Shown: in pieces, positions 23,831 through 32,630 of the stretch
How the letters are laid out: each line of letters starts with the position of its first letter
How positions within the stretch are numbered: the first letter of the stretch is position 1
Source: Paenibacillus sp. JCM 10914
GTDB taxonomy: Bacteria > Bacillota > Bacilli > Paenibacillales > Paenibacillaceae
Reading direction: 5' to 3'
DNA: 64,000 bases
Assembly (NCBI RefSeq): GCF_001315105.1
Contig: NZ_BAZR01000008.1
Span: 120,791 to 184,790 of the forward strand
Translations under genes and position numbers: made by a program
Notes under the pieces: generated by a model
What the model saw: only the letters and a program-made list of their open reading frames with translations
Told to the model about the DNA's origin: nothing
Databases searched by the model: none

Positions 23831-25657
23831 TTATTTTTTTAAATGATAGGGTACGGTTGTGATAATGACATCTCGTCGATACAGCAGGTGCGCACGGATG
23901 AGTAGGCTGGATTGATTGTGCAGGAAATTATGCCAGCCTTTCTTCGGAATGAACTGCGGAATGACGACGGTCACTTGATAGTCGGATTCGTGGGCCTTGC
24001 GTTGCACGGTATCGATGAATTTGGTCAGCGGTTGCAGAATGCTTCGGTAGGGGGAGTGCAAGGTTACAAGTCTTACACCGGGCTGCCATTTGTTCCACTT
24101 CTCCTCGAAGGCCGCCTCTTCTTCCCGCTCAAACGGAACGTAGACCGCAATAATCTGACCGGCTCCAAGCGATTTGGCATAATTCAGAGAATTCTCCACG
24201 ACATGCGTGATACCGGCCACGGGTACAATGATGATATTGCCTTCAATCGGTTTTACCGGCTCACAGGTTGTAATCCGTAGCTGGTCGGCTACGGCCTCAT
24301 AATGCTTGCGAATCCGGATGAAGATCCAGATGATCAAAGGCAGGAAGACCACAACCGACCACACTTGATTGAATTTCGTCAGGAAGAATATCATCGTCAC
24401 GATAAAGCTGATGCCTGCACCGGTGGAGTTGATGATGAGCTTCGCGATCCAGCCCTTCGGCTTCTCGCGAAGCCACTTCAGCATCATCCCGGTCTGCGAG
24501 AGTGTGAAGGGGATAAACACGCCGACGGCATACAAGGGAATCAGATGCTCGGTTTTGCCTTCAAACGCCAGGAGCAGCACAATCGACAGGAAGCCGAGGA
24601 TGATGATTCCGTTAGAATACCCTAACCGGTCGCCGCGGACCGTGAACATGCGCGGGATAAACTTATCCTTTGCCAGATTAACGGCCAGCAAGGGGAATGC
24701 CGAATAACCCGTGTTAGCCGCAAGGATCAGAATAAGCGCTGTCGTTCCCTGGATAAAATAATAGAAACCGTTCCGACCGAAAGTCTGCTCGGCGATCTGG
24801 GAGACGACGGTAACTTCGGAGCTTGGATTCACGCCATAGTAATAAGCGAGAAAGACAATTCCCGAGAATAACACGGCCAGCAAAACGCCCATGGCTGCGA
24901 GGGTCTTAGCCGCATTATGCGAAGCGGGCTCCTTGAAGTTCGGAATAGCGTTGGAAATCGCCTCGACTCCTGTCAGAGCGGAGCTGCCTGAAGCGAACGC
25001 CCGCAGCAGCAGGAATAGACTTAGTCCGGCAACAGGCGTACCGATCGGCGTATGCAGGTCCGGAGATACATGACCGGTGGTGATGTTAAATAGCCCTACT
25101 CCAATCATCAGGACCAATGCCAGCACGAACAGATAGACGGGATAAGCCAGGACTGAAGCTGACTCCGTAACCCCTCGTAGATTTAATACGGTAAGGCACA
25201 GGACCAACACGATGGAGATCGGTAGATTATAAGCATGCAATTCCGGAAAAGCCGACGTGATCGCATCTGTCCCGGCGGATACGCTGACGGCAACCGTTAG
25301 AATGTAATCGACGAGCAGGGAGCCGCCGGCAACGAGCCCGGGATACATGCCTAAATTCTGTTTGGAGACTACATAGGCCCCGCCACCCTGCGGATAGGAA
25401 AAAATAATTTGCCTGTACGACAAGATAAGTGCCAGCAGCAAGACCAATACGCCCACAGCAATCGGTATGGAATACCAATAGGCCGCTGCGCCAACCGTAA
25501 TCAAGACCAATAGGATTTGTTCAGGCCCATAGGCAACGGAGGACAAGGCATCGGACGAGAGGATAGCCAGTGCTTTGGTTTTGTTCAGCTTCTGCTCGCC
25601 CAGCGCAGTTGACTTGAGCGGTCTTCCAATGAGGAAGCGCTTAATTGAAGATAACAC
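23831..25657 (-). CDS. kimA: KimA-like high-affinity K+ importer (APC superfamily)
   Basis: A 608-residue transporter of the APC family most like B. subtilis KimA/YdaO, a K+/H+ symporter. The N-terminus SSIKRFLIGRPLKSTALGEQKLNKTKALAILSSDALSSVAYGPEQIL matches YdaO almost residue for residue, which supports GTG 25657 (GGGGTGA at good spacing) over the GTG at 25666. About twelve membrane helices are followed by a cytosolic domain of about 150 residues beginning at IRKHYEAVADQLRI, a USP-like region that binds c-di-AMP in KimA. The leader upstream contains a c-di-AMP riboswitch, so expression and activity are probably both lowered by c-di-AMP. Confidence 0.9.
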   Translation of the reverse strand: MLSSIKRFLIGRPLKSTALGEQKLNKTKALAILSSDALSSVAYGPEQILLVLITVGAAAYWYSIPIAVGVLVLLLALILSYRQIIFSYPQGGGAYVVSKQNLGMYPGLVAGGSLLVDYILTVAVSVSAGTDAITSAFPELHAYNLPISIVLVLCLTVLNLRGVTESASVLAYPVYLFVLALVLMIGVGLFNITTGHVSPDLHTPIGTPVAGLSLFLLLRAFASGSSALTGVEAISNAIPNFKEPASHNAAKTLAAMGVLLAVLFSGIVFLAYYYGVNPSSEVTVVSQIAEQTFGRNGFYYFIQGTTALILILAANTGYSAFPLLAVNLAKDKFIPRMFTVRGDRLGYSNGIIILGFLSIVLLLAFEGKTEHLIPLYAVGVFIPFTLSQTGMMLKWLREKPKGWIAKLIINSTGAGISFIVTMIFFLTKFNQVWSVVVFLPLIIWIFIRIRKHYEAVADQLRITTCEPVKPIEGNIIIVPVAGITHVVENSLNYAKSLGAGQIIAVYVPFEREEEAAFEEKWNKWQPGVRLVTLHSPYRSILQPLTKFIDTVQRKAHESDYQVTVVIPQFIPKKGWHNFLHNQSSLLIRAHLLYRRDVIITTVPYHLKK

Positions 25658-25776
25658 GGTGATCACCCCGATTTAGATTAAGTTCATGATGTTACATGGT
25701 TTGAAGAGTGCTTAATCGGGTGTGTTTTATGCGCTAGACATGTGACTATCCCCATTCGTATGTTGATTTCAGGCAA

Positions 25777-25806
25777 ACAAAAAACACAGGTTAGGACCTG
25801 TGTTTC
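25777..25806 (-). terminator. Riboswitch-controlled terminator ahead of kimA
   Basis: Read on the minus strand, AACACAGGT and ACCTGTGTT form a perfect stem around CCTA, then TTTTTTGTTTG. It sits right after the riboswitch aptamer and 120 bases before the start codon. Confidence 0.88.
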
Positions 25807-25811
25807 ATCAC

Positions 25812-26012
25812 AAGTTCACAACCCTCTCCATCAACGCTGACGAGGTTAGCTGTCGGATTCGGGCGGTGAGAGTCGCCCTATCTGATGAACACGCGGCATA
25901 AGGAAGCGCCTGTCATCGGAATTCACCCCAGGGTATGGTCAGTGGATTATATCTAATCCATCCATACATGTGGTTCCCCCGCTCTCCATATCGGAGATTA
26001 AGCGATTATCCC
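25812..26012 (-). ncRNA. ydaO-yuaA c-di-AMP riboswitch
   Basis: On the minus strand the leader shows the known ydaO landmarks in order: ATCGCTTAATCTCCG near the 5' end, GCGGGGGAACC, GGGGTGAATTCC, a variable stem, then CCGAATCCGACAGCTAACCTC and GTCAGCGTTGATGGAGAGGG. These are conserved aptamer segments of the ATP-independent c-di-AMP riboswitch. A strong terminator follows at once, and the downstream gene is a KimA homologue, the classical target. High c-di-AMP should favour termination. Exact ends are approximate. Confidence 0.93.
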
Positions 26013-26045
26013 GTGAATAGGAGTATGATATTGAAGCTGAATAGT

Positions 26046-26074
26046 ATATTACGCCTGCTGCATTCTTTTGTAAA
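26046..26074 (-). promoter_or_regulatory. Sigma-A promoter of the riboswitch-kimA transcript
   Basis: Minus strand TTTACA (26069-26074), 17-base spacer, TAATAT (26046-26051). The predicted start is near 26039, about 27 bases before the aptamer. Confidence 0.65.
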
Positions 26075-26148
26075 ACATCGCTCAGAGCAAATTGAAGCAG
26101 AATTACTGATAAAAAATGTAAGAAAAACGTTTACATATTAATGTGGCT

Positions 26149-26252
26149 TTGACAGGCTCAGTATTTTGCATTTTATCTGCGGAAATCATCACCACAAACA
26201 AATTCGCCATGCTGGTCTCGGGGGAGGAGACGCTAGCATGGCGAATTTTTTG
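26149..26252 (+). ncRNA. Candidate small RNA or orphan terminator hairpin
   Basis: TTGACA (26149-26154) with TTTATC 17 bases on (26172-26177) is a possible promoter with a weak -10. It is followed by a 14-bp perfect stem, AAATTCGCCATGCT (26200-26213) with its complement at 26235-26248, an inner TCTC/GAGA stem and TTTTTT. The plus-strand product would be about 70 nt. No gene on this strand ends nearby. On the other strand the hairpin is also followed by T-rich sequence, so a simple bidirectional terminator cannot be ruled out. Confidence 0.45.
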
Positions 26253-26368
26253 GGAGTGGTCCATGATACGGCAAGAAGAGGAAGGGTCTGGGTTCCTCTT
26301 TTGCTCTTGTTAGAAATATACCCGCCTACACAAGCGATGAATCACATCGCTAGAAAAAAATGTATGAC

Positions 26369-26396
26369 TTTACGCAATCTCTTCTTTTCTTATAAG
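26369..26396 (+). promoter_or_regulatory. Candidate promoter of the molybdopterin oxidoreductase gene
   Basis: TTTACG (26369-26374), 16 bases, TATAAG (26391-26396). A small hairpin AGCGATG..CATCGCT lies upstream at 26333-26351. Confidence 0.45.
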
Positions 26397-26440
26397 ATAA
26401 AGGGTATGAATGCAGCGTAAATCTTGGAGGAGGCAGTCAG

Positions 26441-28506
26441 ATGATTCATCAGCAAGATGGCGTATTCCCGGCGGTATGTCCGCTGGATTGCCCGGATACA
26501 TGCGGCCTGCTGCTGCATAAAGAGAACGGGCGAATTGTAAAGGTTACTGGTGATCCGAACCACCCAATCACACAGGGAGCGATCTGCAATAAGGTGCGTA
26601 ACATGACACATCGGGTATATCACCCGGAGCGAGTGCTCTATCCGATGCGAAGAGTAGGTCCTAAGGGTGAGGGCAGCTTCGAACGCATCAGTTGGAACGA
26701 AGCGGTGCAAGAGATCACGGGACGCTACAAGCGGCTGATCGAGGAGCATGGCTCGGAGAGCATTCTGCCTTACAGCTTCTATGGCAATATGGGCATATTG
26801 AGCGTGGATGGCATGGATCGTCGTTTCTTCAACCGGCTGGGTGCCAGCCGGTTGAAGCAATCCATCTGCAATTCGGCGGGGAATGAGGGCTGGATGTCCG
26901 TGATGGGCTTTAACGGTGGCACGGTGCCGGAAGATACGGTTCTGGCCGACGTTATTATCGTATGGGGCGGCAATATCGTCAGCACCAATATGCATCAGGT
27001 GGTGCTTGCGGAGAAAGCACGCAAGGCTGGTGCCCAAGTCATTGTTATTGATGTGCACAAGAACCAGACCGGACAATGGTCCGACTGGTTCATCCCGCTC
27101 TTTCCCGGCACGGACGCGGCACTGGCTGTCGGACTGATGCACATCATGTTTCGAGACGGAATGGTACACGAGGAATTCCTGCAGAGCTACACGCTAGGAT
27201 ACGAGGAGCTTCGTGAGCATGTTAAAGCATATACGCCAGAGCACGTGTCCCGTATCACCGGCATTCCTGCGGCGGATATCGAGAAGCTGGCGGAGGTTTA
27301 TGGGCGGGCGAACGTTTCTTACATTCATATTGGCAACGGTTTGCAGCATCACGACAATGGCGGGTTGACCGTGCGCAGTATTGCGTCGCTTCCGGCTTTG
27401 ACGGGGCAATGGCTCAAGCGAGGCGGGGGAGCGGCCAAGTCGAACGGCGGTTATAATAGCATGGATAGCGAAGCGTTGGAGCGTCCGGATCTGAGACCGA
27501 ATCCAGACGCTCGAACGATCAATATGAATCGGATTGGTGCGGCGCTGGCTATGACGGAGCGGCCGATCAAGTCCGTGTTCGTCTATTGCAGCAATCCGCT
27601 GGTCGTCGCTCCGGACACGGAGCGGGTGCGAGCAGGGTTTGCCCGGGAGGATCTGTTCACCGTGGTCCATGATCTGTTTATGACCGATACAGCTAAGTAT
27701 GCGGATATCGTCCTGCCGGCTACCTCTTCGTTCGAGAATACGGACATATTCGGTTCGTATTGGCACCAGTACATTCAGCTGCAGGAACCGGTCATCCGGC
27801 GCTTGGGGAGAGCAAGAGCAATGTCGAGTTGTTCTCCATGCTGGGCCTGGCCATGGGATTCATGGAGCCAGCATTCGAAGAGACCGAGGAAGAGATGATT
27901 GCCAGGGCCCTTGACTATCCGGACAACCCGTATCTGCACGGCGTGACGCTGGACAAGCTGAAGAAGGATCGCCGCGTGAAGCTTGATATGTCACCGCTGG
28001 AGTCTTATCTGGAACGTCTTCCGACACCATCTGGACGAATTGAGCTTTACTCGGCTCAACTGGAAGCGGCCGGTCTGCCGCCGCTTCCGACTTATGTGCC
28101 GCTCAAGGAAGGGTACGATGGCGTAAGGCGAGGTCGCGGGCGTAAATACCCACTGATGTTCATCTCACCGCCGAATCATAACTTCCTCAACTCCACCTTT
28201 GCTAATGTGGAGAAGCACCAGAAGCTGGAGAAGGAACCCTTGCTCCAGATTCATCCTGAGGATGCGCAGGAACGTGGATTGCAAGATGGTGATATGGTTA
28301 CCGTCTTTAACGACCGCGGAACATACGAGGTGCGGGCGAAGATCACGGATCGAATGCTTCCGGGCACGGTAGTCAGCCAGGGCTTGTGGTGGGAGGGTGA
28401 CGGCCGGAAGCAGCGGGCCAACGCGTTGACGCCTGACAGGCTGTCCGATCTGGGCGGAGGGGCCACCTTCTTCTCTACCGTAGTCGAGGTTAACCTAAAG
28501 CAATAG
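26441..28506 (+). CDS. Molybdopterin-dependent oxidoreductase (YyaE-like), reading frame interrupted
   Basis: A member of the DMSO-reductase/formate-dehydrogenase superfamily. The N-terminus has the iron-sulfur motif CPLDCPDTCG with a fourth Cys in GAICNK, then FYGNMGILSVDGMDRRFFNRLGAS, ADVIIVWGGNIVSTNMHQ and IVLPATSSFENTDIFGSYWHQY, typical of pterin-binding domains. No twin-arginine signal is present, so it is cytosolic. After EPVIRR the frame is lost; one extra C after 27800 gives EPVIRPLGESKSNVELF and joins the second frame, which ends with the C-terminal pterin-binding domain (ISPPNHNFLNSTFANVEKHQK). Restored length is about 688 residues, close to B. subtilis YyaE. The substrate is unknown. 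mobA, moaA and torD lie 15-20 kb downstream. Confidence 0.87.
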
Positions 28507-28539
28507 ACAATTGACAATCTCATATGGAGTAGGTTGATG

Positions 28540-28585
28540 AGACTATTCATGGGACGGGCTGCCGTCTTAGGAATAGTCTTTTTTC
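28540..28585 (+). terminator. Rho-independent terminator after oxidoreductase gene
   Basis: AGACTATTC (28540-28548) pairs with GAATAGTCT (28571-28579), then TTTTTC. Confidence 0.82.
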
Positions 28586-28777
28586 ATTTGTAGACGATCC
28601 TTTTATACTTTTGCAGGATGTGTAAATCATGACAATCCCTTCGAAGTATAAAAAATCGAGGGTTTGTTATATAGTTTCATCCATTGTCCGCAGGTAGAAT
28701 TGTTGTAGCAACTAGTGCTGGTCTAATAGTCATCCGTATGCGCTCGGAATTTTCTTTGAATACATGGGAGGAAGAAT

Positions 28778-29755
28778 ATGTCCCCATCCGCACCGAAACA
28801 GCAAGCGGCCACAGCTGCCGCACAGCCTAAATTACGCAGCAGAAGCTTTTTGTCGCGCCTCATCCGGCAATGGGAAGTTCAGCTAATGGTCATTCCGGGT
28901 ATCCTTATTGTCTTTATCTTCTCGTACTTGCCGATGTATGGGGTACTGACCGGGTTCATGGACTATAACCTGTTCACAGGCTCTAACATCTGGGAGAATC
29001 CTTGGGTGGGCTTCAAACATTTCGAAGCTTTCTTCGCAGCTCCGGAGTTTGAACGGCTGATCCGCAATACGATTGTGATCAGTTTACTGAAATTTTTCAT
29101 CGGCTTTCCCGCTCCGATTATACTCGCGCTAATGCTGAATGAAGTTCGTCATATGGCATTCAAGCGCATCATCCAGACCATTACTTATCTGCCGCATTTC
29201 ATGTCCTGGGTAATCGTTGCCGGCCTCGTCATCGCGATGTTGTCAACGGAAAATGGAACAGTCAATATGATTCTGCAGCAGATCGGAACGATTGATGAAC
29301 CTATTAATTTTCTATCGATGAAAGAATATTTCCTCACGATTCTGCTCTCGGCTAATGTGTGGAAAGAGATAGGATTTGGCTCGATTGTCTATCTGGCCGC
29401 CATAGCTGGTGTAGATCCTCATCTATATGAGGCTGCGGATATTGACGGGGCGAGCAAGTTCAAACAGATCTATTTGATTACGCTGCCATCCATTATTCCA
29501 GTTGTTGTTATCTTCATGATTCTTGCCATAGGCAACCTGGTTAACGCTGGCTTTGAAGATATCTTGCTGCTGGCTACCAATCCTGTTGTCAGGCCTGTCG
29601 CGGACGTCATAGACACCTATGTATATCGCGTCGGACTAGGTTCACACCGTTATTCATACGGTGTTGCCATCGGATTGTTCAAGGCGATCATCAGCATCGG
29701 ATTGCTTACCATCGCCAATTACATCGCTCGCCGTTCCGGCAACAGTCTATGGTAG
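28778..29755 (+). CDS. ABC sugar transporter permease, LplB family
   Basis: A 325-residue inner-membrane permease of the carbohydrate type 1 ABC importers. Six helices are visible, and the EAA loop that docks the ATPase reads YEAADIDGASKFKQIYLITLPSI. The N-terminus QWEVQLMVIPGILIVFIFSYLPMYGVLTGF is typical of LplB in Paenibacillus oligosaccharide systems. It begins after GGGAGGA. It forms an operon with the YtcP/LplC permease and the binding protein. No ATPase gene is present, which is normal because these systems share MsmX. The sugar cannot be named from sequence. Confidence 0.92.
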   Translation: MSPSAPKQQAATAAAQPKLRSRSFLSRLIRQWEVQLMVIPGILIVFIFSYLPMYGVLTGFMDYNLFTGSNIWENPWVGFKHFEAFFAAPEFERLIRNTIVISLLKFFIGFPAPIILALMLNEVRHMAFKRIIQTITYLPHFMSWVIVAGLVIAMLSTENGTVNMILQQIGTIDEPINFLSMKEYFLTILLSANVWKEIGFGSIVYLAAIAGVDPHLYEAADIDGASKFKQIYLITLPSIIPVVVIFMILAIGNLVNAGFEDILLLATNPVVRPVADVIDTYVYRVGLGSHRYSYGVAIGLFKAIISIGLLTIANYIARRSGNSLW

Positions 29756-29767
29756 GAGGCCGCTTGT

Positions 29768-30667
29768 ATGTTAAAGAGAATTAGTTATGGCGACAAAATA
29801 ATGATGGTGGTCATCTATTTATTGTTAACGCTGCTAGCCATGTCTACGCTTTACCCGTTCTGGAACGCCATCGCGGTGTCCTTTAATGTCGGTGTGGATA
29901 CGGCTAAAGGGGGAATTACCTTCTGGCCCAGGGAATTCACGCTGCAGAATTATGAGATCATTCTGAATGATAGCCGTTTGCTGAATGGATTTCTTATCTC
30001 GATCAGTCGGGCGGCGGTCGGGACCGTAACCGCGGTCTTCATGACCGCGCTGCTCGCATATGGCATGACCCGAACGTATTTAATAGGCAGAAGCTTTTAC
30101 ATGGTGTTCTTTGTATTCACGATGTACTTCAATGGCGGCTTAATTCCTACCTACCTGCTGATCCGTTCGCTTGGACTGATGGATACGTTCATGGTGTTTA
30201 TTATTCCTGCCTTGATCAGCGTGTGGAACATGATCATATTTCGTACCTTCTTTAAGGGTCTGCCGTCCGGACTGGAGGAATCAGCTTATCTTGATGGCTG
30301 CAGCACATGGGGGATTTTCTTCCGAATTATTTTGCCTCTGTCTGGACCCGTCATTGCTACCTTGTCGTTATTTACGGCTGTAGCACATTGGAATGATTGG
30401 TTTATGCCGAGTATTTATATCACCAACAACGATCTGATGCCGATTCAGACGATTCTTCGCGAGACGCTTAATGCCAATATCGTTACAGAACAGACCGCTA
30501 TGCTGGATACGAGTTCGATGGCATTAATGGAGAAGACCAAACAGATTACATCGAAGTCGCTGACGATGGCGATGATGATTGTCGTCACATTGCCGATCAT
30601 GCTGTTGTACCCGTTTTTGCAGAAATATTTTGTAAAAGGCGTGCTGGTCGGATCATTAAAGGAGTAA
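29768..30667 (+). CDS. ABC sugar transporter permease, YtcP/LplC family
   Basis: A 299-residue second permease subunit. Helices begin at MMVVIYLLLTLLAMSTLYPFWNAIAVSF, and the EAA loop reads LEESAYLDGCSTWGIFFRIILPLSGP. The substrate-side segment PREFTLQNYEIIL is usual in YtcP/LplC. It starts 12 bases after the LplB gene with TAGGAGG, so both are co-translated and form the membrane heterodimer. Confidence 0.93.
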   Translation: MLKRISYGDKIMMVVIYLLLTLLAMSTLYPFWNAIAVSFNVGVDTAKGGITFWPREFTLQNYEIILNDSRLLNGFLISISRAAVGTVTAVFMTALLAYGMTRTYLIGRSFYMVFFVFTMYFNGGLIPTYLLIRSLGLMDTFMVFIIPALISVWNMIIFRTFFKGLPSGLEESAYLDGCSTWGIFFRIILPLSGPVIATLSLFTAVAHWNDWFMPSIYITNNDLMPIQTILRETLNANIVTEQTAMLDTSSMALMEKTKQITSKSLTMAMMIVVTLPIMLLYPFLQKYFVKGVLVGSLKE

Positions 30668-30734
30668 TGGCTTTGGTTTCAGGCGAATACCGCTTTGAAC
30701 ATATATTTGGGAAATGAAGAGAGGGGTTTGGTTC

Positions 30735-32429
30735 ATGAAGAAGAGTTCAAGACCTTTGCTAGTCCTGTTATCGGTCTTGCTGCTGCTTATGACCGTATTG
30801 GCTGGCTGCAGTAAATCAGGCGGCACCACCAGTGCACCTGAGACACCACCAAAGGCGCAAGACCCGGGGAACAAGACAAATACGGACGAAAAGCCACCGG
30901 CTGAAGACGAAGTAAAGTGGGTTCTGGGGGAGAAGCCGCTGGAATTTACAGCTTACGCACACTATGAAGGCACGAACTTTCCGGCATGGGAGAGCACACC
31001 GGCCGGTAAATGGCTCAGCGAGAACAAGCAGGTTAATATCAAGATGATTGCTGCTGCGGGAGCCCACACACAGAAATTGAGTGCGATGATGGCCTCGGAT
31101 CAATTGCCAGAAATGATCTGGACGGATCGGAATCATCCGGATATGGAGCGGCTTCGGGAGGCAGGGAAGCTCGTAGCCTTCGACGATTACCTCGATAAAT
31201 ACCCGAACCTGAAGACCTGGATGGGTGACAATCTCAACATGCTGCGCTCGGATGACGGCAAGTTGTACATGTTCCCGAACTGGTACACTTCCAGACCCGC
31301 AGGTAACGCGGGGTATGTGGTAAATAAGAAGATCTATGATGAGCTGGGGCAACCGCCGCTTGAGACAACAGACGATCTCTATCATTATTTAGTGAAGGTT
31401 AAAGAGAAATACGGCACCAGCATCATACCATTTGAGCCGCACCGTGCACAGGATATGCAAGGACTTGGGGTATTGTATACGGCATTTGGCGAAGGTACGC
31501 TTTATACTTATCTGAACAGCTCGCTTAGGGGTGTACCGAAGGACGGCAAGTTGATCTCTGTGTTCGAGGATCCAGTGTTCCGCGAAGCGCAGAAGTATAT
31601 TGCCAAATTATATCGTGAGAAACTGATTTCTCAGGATGCCTTTAACCAAACGGAAGATCAGGTGTTGGAGAAAGTCATGACGGGACGTGTGGCTGTATTT
31701 GCAAGCTCCAGTCCGACGACAATGGCAGGTGAAGCGCAGGAAGAGCTAATCAAAACCGATCCGAATGGCGGATATTTCATGATCTGGCCGATTCACAAGC
31801 CAGGCCTGGATAAGAACAAAGTCTATCCGGGGACTTATACCAGTCTTGGTTGGAATGCTGCTTACATTACGACAGCTGCCAAGGATCCTGAAGCGATCTT
31901 CGCCTTCCTTGATTGGTACACAGGTCCAGAAGGAATGAATCTTCAATTCTTCGGACCCGAAGGTAAGAACTGGGAAGGATTCGACAGTGAAGGTAAACCG
32001 AATTTCACCGCGAATTATGACCCGAAAGAAGTAGCTGAAATTCAATCCAATAATGATCCGATCATGTTTGTAGGTAATACAAGTTACATCGATCCTGCGA
32101 AATACAAGTACATGGCGGAGCTGCCGTTCGAGGAACAGGATTGGAGAACGAAGTACCAACAGACCATAACATGGCCAACGCAATATAACGTGACTGAGTT
32201 CATTAACCTGAACCCTGCACCGGATTCGGAGGAAGGTATCATCAAAACCTCTGTTGATGAACTGTTCCTTGAGATTTATGCCAAGTCGGTCATGGCCACA
32301 AGCGATGAAGATGTCGACAAGATTCTCGATCAAGGCAATAAGGATTTAATGGCACTGGGATATGACAAACTGCTGCAGTGGCGTACCGAACGTTGGCAGG
32401 AGAATGTCAGCAAGATGAAGCAGCAATAA
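30735..32429 (+). CDS. Extracellular solute-binding lipoprotein of the sugar ABC transporter
   Basis: A 564-residue lipoprotein. From ATG 30735 (AGAGGGG upstream) the signal peptide ends in the lipobox VLAGC, then a Pro/Thr-rich spacer of about 30 residues, and a family 1 solute-binding domain: LEFTAYAHYEGTNFPAW, ASDQLPEMIWTDRNHPDMERL, YMFPNWYTSRPAGNAGYVVNKKIYDELG, TYTSLGWNAAYITTAAKDPEAIFAFLDWYTGPEGMNLQFFGPEGKNW. It resembles LplA/YtcQ proteins that bind oligosaccharides or uronate-containing sugars. ATG 30714 upstream lacks a ribosome site. A hairpin at 32463-32492 separates it from the regulator genes. Confidence 0.92.
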   Translation: MKKSSRPLLVLLSVLLLLMTVLAGCSKSGGTTSAPETPPKAQDPGNKTNTDEKPPAEDEVKWVLGEKPLEFTAYAHYEGTNFPAWESTPAGKWLSENKQVNIKMIAAAGAHTQKLSAMMASDQLPEMIWTDRNHPDMERLREAGKLVAFDDYLDKYPNLKTWMGDNLNMLRSDDGKLYMFPNWYTSRPAGNAGYVVNKKIYDELGQPPLETTDDLYHYLVKVKEKYGTSIIPFEPHRAQDMQGLGVLYTAFGEGTLYTYLNSSLRGVPKDGKLISVFEDPVFREAQKYIAKLYREKLISQDAFNQTEDQVLEKVMTGRVAVFASSSPTTMAGEAQEELIKTDPNGGYFMIWPIHKPGLDKNKVYPGTYTSLGWNAAYITTAAKDPEAIFAFLDWYTGPEGMNLQFFGPEGKNWEGFDSEGKPNFTANYDPKEVAEIQSNNDPIMFVGNTSYIDPAKYKYMAELPFEEQDWRTKYQQTITWPTQYNVTEFINLNPAPDSEEGIIKTSVDELFLEIYAKSVMATSDEDVDKILDQGNKDLMALGYDKLLQWRTERWQENVSKMKQQ

Positions 32430-32462
32430 TAGCTTAATAGACGTATGTGTTACAGAGTCGGC

Positions 32463-32492
32463 ATCCCAAAGGGTCTCACAAATCCTTTGGGA
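32463..32492 (+). terminator. Hairpin after the solute-binding protein gene
   Basis: ATCCCAAAGG pairs perfectly with CCTTTGGGAT (10 bp) around a 10-base loop. No T-run follows, so it may stabilise mRNA or terminate only partly. Confidence 0.6.
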
Positions 32493-32630
32493 TCTCTCTG
32501 CTTATGGCGCAGTAGAGAAATTTACCCCATACCTGGAAAAAATGTTCTGTTAATATAAATGCGAACTATACTGCAATTTCTATTAAAACGTGGAGAACCA
32601 ATGCTGTTTATCTAGATTGGGGGTATTCGC

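Noticed and set aside
26166..26420. 84-codon frame over the hairpin region
   Set aside because: It reads through a 14-bp terminator-like stem, has no ribosome site and no coding pattern.
26390..27169. 259-codon open frame antisense to the molybdopterin enzyme
   Set aside because: Covers the promoter and 5' part of the real gene and shows no domain.
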